Assembly (NCBI RefSeq): GCF_036711975.1
Contig: NC_091976.1
Span: 28,954,001 to 29,018,000 of the forward strand
Direction of reading: 5' to 3'
DNA: 64,000 bases
Origin: Onthophagus taurus
Lineage: Eukaryota > Arthropoda > Insecta > Coleoptera > Scarabaeidae
The translations under genes were made by a program, and so were the position numbers. Position 1 is the stretch's first letter. Each line of letters starts with the position of its first letter. Below are positions 57,950-64,000 of this stretch, piece by piece. The notes under the pieces are model-generated. The model was not told the origin of the DNA and ran no database searches. It saw nothing but the letters and a program-made list of their open reading frames with translations.

Positions 57950-60600
57950 ACATTTTCGACTCAACAATTTTTAATTAAAACGTCAAAAATGCTTTCATTT
58001 GATATCAAACACGATATGTTTGGGTTGATAAATAAGAAATCTATTGAAAAAATTGTTTTATTTGTTAACTGTCATTTTTGATTTGACAGCTGTCATTTTT
58101 CATTTAATAATTTTTAGTTAAAACATCGAAAATGCTTTCATTTGATACCAAACACGATATGTTTAATGTAAATAATAAAAGAGTTATGTAAAGAAATATT
58201 TTGTTTGACACCTGTCATTTTTGATTTGACATTTGTTACGGAGAACTTTAAAAATGCTTTCATTTGTTATCAAACATGATGTGGTTGGGTTGAGAGAAAA
58301 GAAAGATATTCAAAAAACTGTTTTATTTTTAACTGTCATTTTTGACTTGACAGCTGTCACTTTTCACTACATAATTTTTAGTTAAACATCGAAAATGCTT
58401 TCATTTGATACCAAACACTATATGTTTAACATAAACCATAAAAGAGTTATGCAAAAAAAACATTTCGTTTGACACCTGTCATTTTTGATTTGACATTTGT
58501 TACGGAGAATGTGTTTGGGTTGATAAATAAAAAAGATATTCAAAAAACTGCTTTATTTTTTAACTGTCATTTTTGTTTTGAAAGCTGTCACTTTTCACTT
58601 AATAATTTTTAGTTAAAATGTCGAAAATGCTTTCATTTGATACCAAACACTATATGTTTAACATAAACCATAAAAGTTATGCAAAAAAAACATTTTATTT
58701 GACACCTGTCATTTTTGATTTGACATTTATTACGGAGATCCTTAAAAATGATTTCATTTGTAATCAAATACGATGTGTTTGAGTTGATAAATAAAAAAGA
58801 TATTTATAAAACTGTTTTATTTTTTAACTGTCATTTTTGATTTGACAGATGTAATTTTTCAATTTAATAATTTTTAATTAAAACATCGAAAATGCTTTCA
58901 TTTGATACCAAACACGATATGTTTAACATAAACCATAAAAGAGTTATGCAAAAAAAACATTTCGTTTGACACCTGTCATTTTTGATTTGACATTTGTTAC
59001 GGAGACCCTTAAAAATGATTTCATTTGTTATCAAATACGATGTGTTTGGATTGATAAATAAAAAAGATATTCATAAAACTGTTTTATTTTTTTACTGTCA
59101 TTTTTGATTTGACAGGTGTCATTTTTCACTTAATAAGTTTTAGTTAAAACATCGAAAATGCTTTCCTTTCGTACCAAATACGATATATTTAACGTAAATC
59201 ATAAAAGTGTTATGTAAAGAAACATTTCGTTTGACAGCTGTCATTTTTGATTTAACAGATGTTGATTATACATCTTTCTGCTGTTATTAAGATGGTGTAC
59301 TTTAAATTAATAACAAATACAACGTAATAATGTCAAATGAGAAATAAAAAAATTAAAAGGGAATGTTTCATTAGGCAGGTGTCACTTTAAATTTGACACC
59401 TGTCACTTTAAAAGACATAAATGTTTTTATTTTATACAAATTTATCTTTTTGTTGATATTAAGAGAGGTACTTCAAATTAATATTAGATACAATGTATTT
59501 TTAGCCAACAAGGAAAGAAAAAAATAAAAGGGAATGTTTCATTTGACAGGTGTCATTTTGTATTTGTCAACTGTCACTTTTATTTTGATAGCTTTTATTT
59601 AGACATTGTAATTATTTTCTCCTGTTAATGTTAGGAGAAGTATGCTTTAAATCAAATTAAGTACTATGTATGTTAGTTTATAAAATTTAATCATTTTAAA
59701 GAAAATGTTTCATTTGACAGATGTCAGTTTTAATTTGACATTTGTTACCTAGAACGCCATATTTTTGTTTAATTCAAGAAGACTGGATATATCCAGGTTA
59801 AGAAACAAGTTACACAAAGAAAATACTGTATGTGTTAACTGTCACTTTTGGTAAATGACAGCTGTCAATGCTATTTAAAAATTTTAATTATTATATTTTT
59901 GGTGTTAAAAGAGGTATGATTTAAATCAAAACAAGCACAGTGTATGTAAGTTTATAAAAATTAAAAAAAAATTGTTTCATTTGACAGATGTCAGTTTTAA
60001 TTTGACATTTGTTACCTAGAACGCCATATTTTTGTTTAATTCAAGAAGACTGGATATATTCAGGTTAAGAAACAAGTGACACAAAAAAATACTGTATGTG
60101 TTAACTGTCACTTTTGGTAAATGACAGCTGTCAATGCTATTTAAACATTTTAATTATTATATTTTTGGTGTCAAAAGAGGTATGGTTTAAATCAAAACAA
60201 ACAGTGTATGTAAGTTTATAAAAATTAAAAATTTTAAAGAAAATGTTTCATTTGGCAGATGTCAGTTTTAATTTGACATTTGTTACCTAGAAGGCCATAT
60301 TTTTGTTTAATTCAAGAAGACTAGATATATTCAGGTTAAGAAACAAGTTATACAAAGAAAATACTATATGTGTTAACTGTCACTTTTGTTAAATGACAGC
60401 TGTCAATGCCATTTAGACATTCAAATTATTATATTGTTGGTATCAAAAGAGGTATGCTTTAAATCAAAACAAGGTCAGTGTATATATGTAAGTATATAAA
60501 AATTAAAAAGAAAATGTTTCATTTGACAGATGTCAGTTTTAATTTGACATCTGTCACCTACAATGTCATAGTTTTATTTAATCCAAGAAAACTGGTTGTA
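57950..60600. repeat. About 133-bp repeat with TGACAGCTGTCA palindromes
   Basis: An irregular array of dimers (about 264 bp), with markers gaaaatgctttcatttgata and tgtcatttttgatttgaca. Nearly every monomer contains a TGACANNTGTCA palindrome or close variant, about 20 in all (for example 58086, 58344, 59233, 59860, 60124, 60397). The atttgataccaaacacga block is shared with the 133-bp repeat of the GUF1 fold-back, so the two are related. Confidence 0.92.
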
Positions 60601-62070
60601 TTCAACTCAACTAAAATATTTGCATTCATAATATTTATTTCTTCCACCATATTAAAAAAAAATTATAAAAAATCGAATTCTTAAGATATAGTATTGAATT
60701 GGTGGTACTTTGTAGAAAAAAGTACGTACTTTTTTAAGAACAAAGTCGTACTTGGAAATCTTTATTCGTTCTTGAGATAATAAATTTTGAACTCACCTAA
60801 AATTTTTGTCTTTGCAATATCTATTTTTTCCATCATATTAAAAAAATCATAAAAAATCGAATTCTTAAGATATAGTATTGAATTGGTGAGCATTTATAGA
60901 GAAAAGTATGTACTTTTTTATGAATAAAGTCGAACTTGGAAATCTTTATGCCTTCTTGAGATAAAAATTTTTGATCTCAACTAAATTTTTGTCTGTAATA
61001 CCTATTTTTTCCATCATATTAAAAAAAATCATAAAAAAAAGAATTCTTAAGATATAGTATTGAATTGGTGGTACTTTGTAGAGAAAAGTATGTACTTTTT
61101 CATGAACAAAATCGTACTTGGAAATCTTTATTCGTTCTTAAGATAATAAATTTTGAACTCAATTAAAATTTGTGTCTTTATCATATCTATTTTTTCCATC
61201 ATATTAAAAATAATCATAAAAAATCGAATTCTTAAGATGCAGTTTTGAATTGGTGGTACTTTGTAGAGAAAAGTATGTACTTTGTCATAAACAAAATCGT
61301 ACTTGGAAATCTTTATTCGTTTTTGAGATAATACATTTTGAACTCAATTAAAATTTGTGTCTTTATCAATCTATTTTTTCCATCATATTAAAAAAAATCA
61401 TAAAAAATCGAATTCTTAAGATACAGTTTTGAATTAGTGGTACTTTGTAGAGAAAAGTATGTACTTTTTCATGAACAAAATTGTACTTTTAAATCTTTAT
61501 TAGTTCTTGAGATAATAAATTTTGAACTCAATTAAAATTTGTGTCTTTATCAATCTATTTTTTCCATCATATTAAAAAAATCATGAAAAATCGAATTCTT
61601 AAGATACAGTTTTGAATTAGTGGAACTTTGTAGAGAAAAGTATGTACTTTTTCATGAACAAAATCGTACTTGGAAATCTTTTTTCGTTCTTGAGATAATA
61701 AATTTTGAACTCAACTAAAATTTGTATCTTTATTATATCTATTTTTTCCATCATATTAAAAAAAATCATAAAAAATCGAATTCTTAAGATACAGTTTTGA
61801 ATTGGTGGTACTTTGTAGAGAAAAGTATGTACTTTTTCATGAACAAAGTCGTACTTGGAAATCTTTATTCGTTTTTGAGATAATAAATTTTGAACTCAAC
61901 TAAAATTTTTGTCTTTGCAATATCTATTTTTTCCATCATAATAAAAAAAATCATAAAAAATAGAATTCTTAAGATATAGTATTAAATTGGTGGGACTTCA
62001 TTGACAAAAGTATATACTTTTTCATGAAGAAAGCCGAGCTTGGGAACCTTTATTCGTTTATGTATGAAAT
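60600..62070. repeat. About 182-bp satellite, eight copies
   Basis: The marker cgaattcttaagat recurs every 180-184 bp from about 60676 (60,86x, 61,04x, 61,22x and onward). Each copy also has tttttccatcatatta and gagaaaagtatgtactttt. It is joined directly to the preceding 133-bp array. Confidence 0.92.
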
Positions 62071-64000
62071 TATCCCACACGCAAAACTTAATCTAAATCT
62101 TAATACGTATCAATGCACATTGAACAACTTTAAATATTATTGTGCTACGTAGAGACAAACTTCAAGGTCATTTAGAGCCGAGACGCTGCAATCGTGACCG
62201 CTAACATAAAATATGAAGAAGATATACACAAATTAATATCGTTAAGTTTTGATCGAAAGCTTTGAAGTGATTTCTTTTTAAATTTAGAATTAGAAGAAAT
62301 AAATTATAGTTGTAATAAAAAGTGAAAATCTAAAAAAGAAAATGTAAGCGGTCAACAGTTTGCGAATCGGTTGATCTAAATCTGTAAAATCAACACGAAC
62401 TCGAAGCGACGTTAACGGTGGCGGTATTAATTTACGAGGGGGCCGTTAAATCAGTACGGGACGTTATTTACGGCCTTAATTGCGTGCCGATCGTTTTGTT
62501 GCGCACGCGTCTAAGGGTGCATCACAAGACGGTTTTTGGAACCAAGAAATTTTCTTATCTACAACTCGACAATTAGACTAATTGATAGCGGGCCCAACGA
62601 AAATGGACCGAGCCGTTGGCAATTAACGCAAACGGCTATAATAATCCCGACGTCCGATTTATGACCCAGCTTTTATTGCGTGGGTTCAACTGATTGCGGT
62701 TTGAAATGCGAAAATTACCGACGATTATTATTAGTAGTCTTAGAGTTGAGATTGAACAAGTTTTTAAAATATGTGTGCTGTTTAAAAAAGATTATTAAAG
62801 TACGAATAACGAAAAGAAGCAATCAAAAAGAGAAACTATTAAACTTTACCGAATTGACTCTTTTAGCTGAGCTAGGAATTTTCCTTGACTTTTACTCGAA
62901 AGGCAAACGAGATCCTTATCCATAAATTTAATTAATTAAAATCCTCTATTTGCGTTAAGGTGCAACTAGACGACGATGGCGCACCTTCCACTTCTACCAA
63001 ACCAACCTTGTATACACCACTATCCTTGTACCACACTCCTCCACGTGAATTACATTTATATCTTTACATCTGCAGGTGTAATTCGCAATATCGATTTTGC
63101 ATTTATAAACGAGAAAGGGTCGAGCTCTTCAGACCATCGCGCTTTTGGTAGGTAGCCGAATTGTGAAATTGATGGGTTTTATTCTCTTCGCCGAGTTGAA
63201 ATTGGGACCAATAAACATCTTTTCATTAGGCAAACATTGTCTCTCCTTTATACGTATTCTTTTTTTTGTTTTAATGTTAATTAAAACGTTAATTTACTCA
63301 GCGAATATTTGTCATCGTGGGGAGGATATTATTAGTTCGGCATCTATTTAATTATCCGTTTTTGGAATTCGAGCGCGTATAGGGTGGTGCATATCGGCTG
63401 ATTAGTTTTGACAGTCTTAATTAGGCGGGCGAGTGTTCGAAACGAGTTTACACCAAACCTTGTTATCGAACTCGGACTAAAAACTGTTACATTAACAGTA
63501 TGGAACCGTCACTTGTCCGTCAACGTGCTAATTAATCCACATACAGAAATTTATATTTTAAACGTAATTTTGTAAAATTCATAAATTTAAAAGATTACGA
63601 ATTGGATCTCTATTTTATTAATCAAAAAAAAAATCGTAAAGTACTATCTAAAATTTGTTCCGGGGAAATCCCCAGTTGCCACAAGGTAAACCAGATAACA
63701 GACTTACCCCTATAAACTCTCCCCGTTTTTACGTTTCGACTCGTTTCACGATGAACAAAGAAACGAGAAACTCAGTGCGCAATGTCCTATAGGAAAAACA
63801 TCCATTTCATTACAAAGATTACCAAGTAGGTGTATTAATGTATGAGATGCAAATAAAAAAAAAGTAATAAATAAAAAGGTTTCCAATATCGGTTTGGAAA
63901 AAAAGATAAGATTTTTTATTAACCGTAAAAACGTGACACGTTGATTAGAAAAAAGGGCACGACGTTTATTCCATCGTATATATACTATATAGATAATTAC
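62071..64000. other. Unique intergenic sequence, GC-richer core
   Basis: No repeat. The core at about 62390-62700 is GC-rich (ggtggcggtattaatttac, ggacgttatttacggcct), and the rest is mixed. Open frames at 62680-62925, 62960-63151 and 63145-63351 have no recognisable domains and no splice context, so none is called. It may hold distal regulatory sequence of the sarcoglycan gene or of a gene beyond the window. Confidence 0.4.

Noticed and set aside
62680..63351. Three plus-strand open frames of 63-81 codons
   Set aside because: No domain, signal or splice context is visible, and the lengths are expected by chance in this sequence.
1..64000. tRNA, rRNA or other structured RNA genes
   Set aside because: No cloverleaf-like or rRNA-like sequence was noticed; the conspicuous stems are CTAG-rich transposon hairpins.

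Overview
This is a 64 kb piece of an AT-rich insect nuclear genome, most likely a beetle. The evidence is GT-AG introns in animal genes, R1-group, RTE-type and Gypsy retroelement debris typical of insects, and long satellite arrays inside introns. Nothing bacterial is present. The order (Coleoptera) is inferred from general character and no marker proves it.

Four protein genes can be modelled. (1) A plus-strand gene at 2.6-14.1 kb encodes a 1210-residue coiled-coil protein in 8 coding exons; introns 3 and 7 are filled with a 173-bp satellite. (2) A minus-strand mitochondrial initiation factor IF-3 gene (MTIF3, 14.5-15.2 kb) lies tail-to-tail with it. (3) A plus-strand GUF1 gene (mitochondrial EF4/LepA, 17.9-23.2 kb, 6 exons, 642 residues) is head-to-head with MTIF3. 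Between the two, a roughly 1.1 kb module (MTIF3 5' end + shared promoter + GUF1 5' end) is present three times, so two truncated GUF1 copies separate the working genes. (4) A minus-strand delta/gamma-type sarcoglycan gene has coding exons at 44.6, 37.1, 36.8 and 23.9 kb (301 residues). Probable 5' exons lie at 52.5, 56.15 and 57.1 kb. GUF1 and the sarcoglycan gene end tail-to-tail at 23.2-23.7 kb.

Repeats make up well over half of the window. Related satellite families recur: about 173 bp (1-1.6, 4.1-8.8, 10.4-12.6, 47.6-48.0 and 51.2-51.6 kb, with a 162-bp relative at 40.2-43.6 kb); about 181 bp in A/B dimers (30.4-34.7, 45.5-47.1 and, reversed, 48.4-51.2 kb); about 133 bp (19.6-22.1 kb as a giant inverted repeat, and 58-60.6 kb); and about 174-182 bp arrays at 54.4-55.6 and 60.6-62.1 kb. 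Several are bounded by hairpin modules rich in CTAG or carrying a GGGTTTAGCCG stem, or by terminal inverted repeats. This suggests that the arrays grew inside, or were moved by, non-autonomous DNA transposons.

The strongest candidates for something undescribed are the roughly 3 kb fold-back element in GUF1 intron 3 with its hairpin module, the satellite array framed by pogo-like terminal repeats in intron 3 of the coiled-coil gene, and the triplicated MTIF3/GUF1 promoter module. Two of the four genes (MTIF3, GUF1) act together in mitochondrial translation. The sarcoglycan is a muscle membrane protein. The coiled-coil protein has no assigned role.
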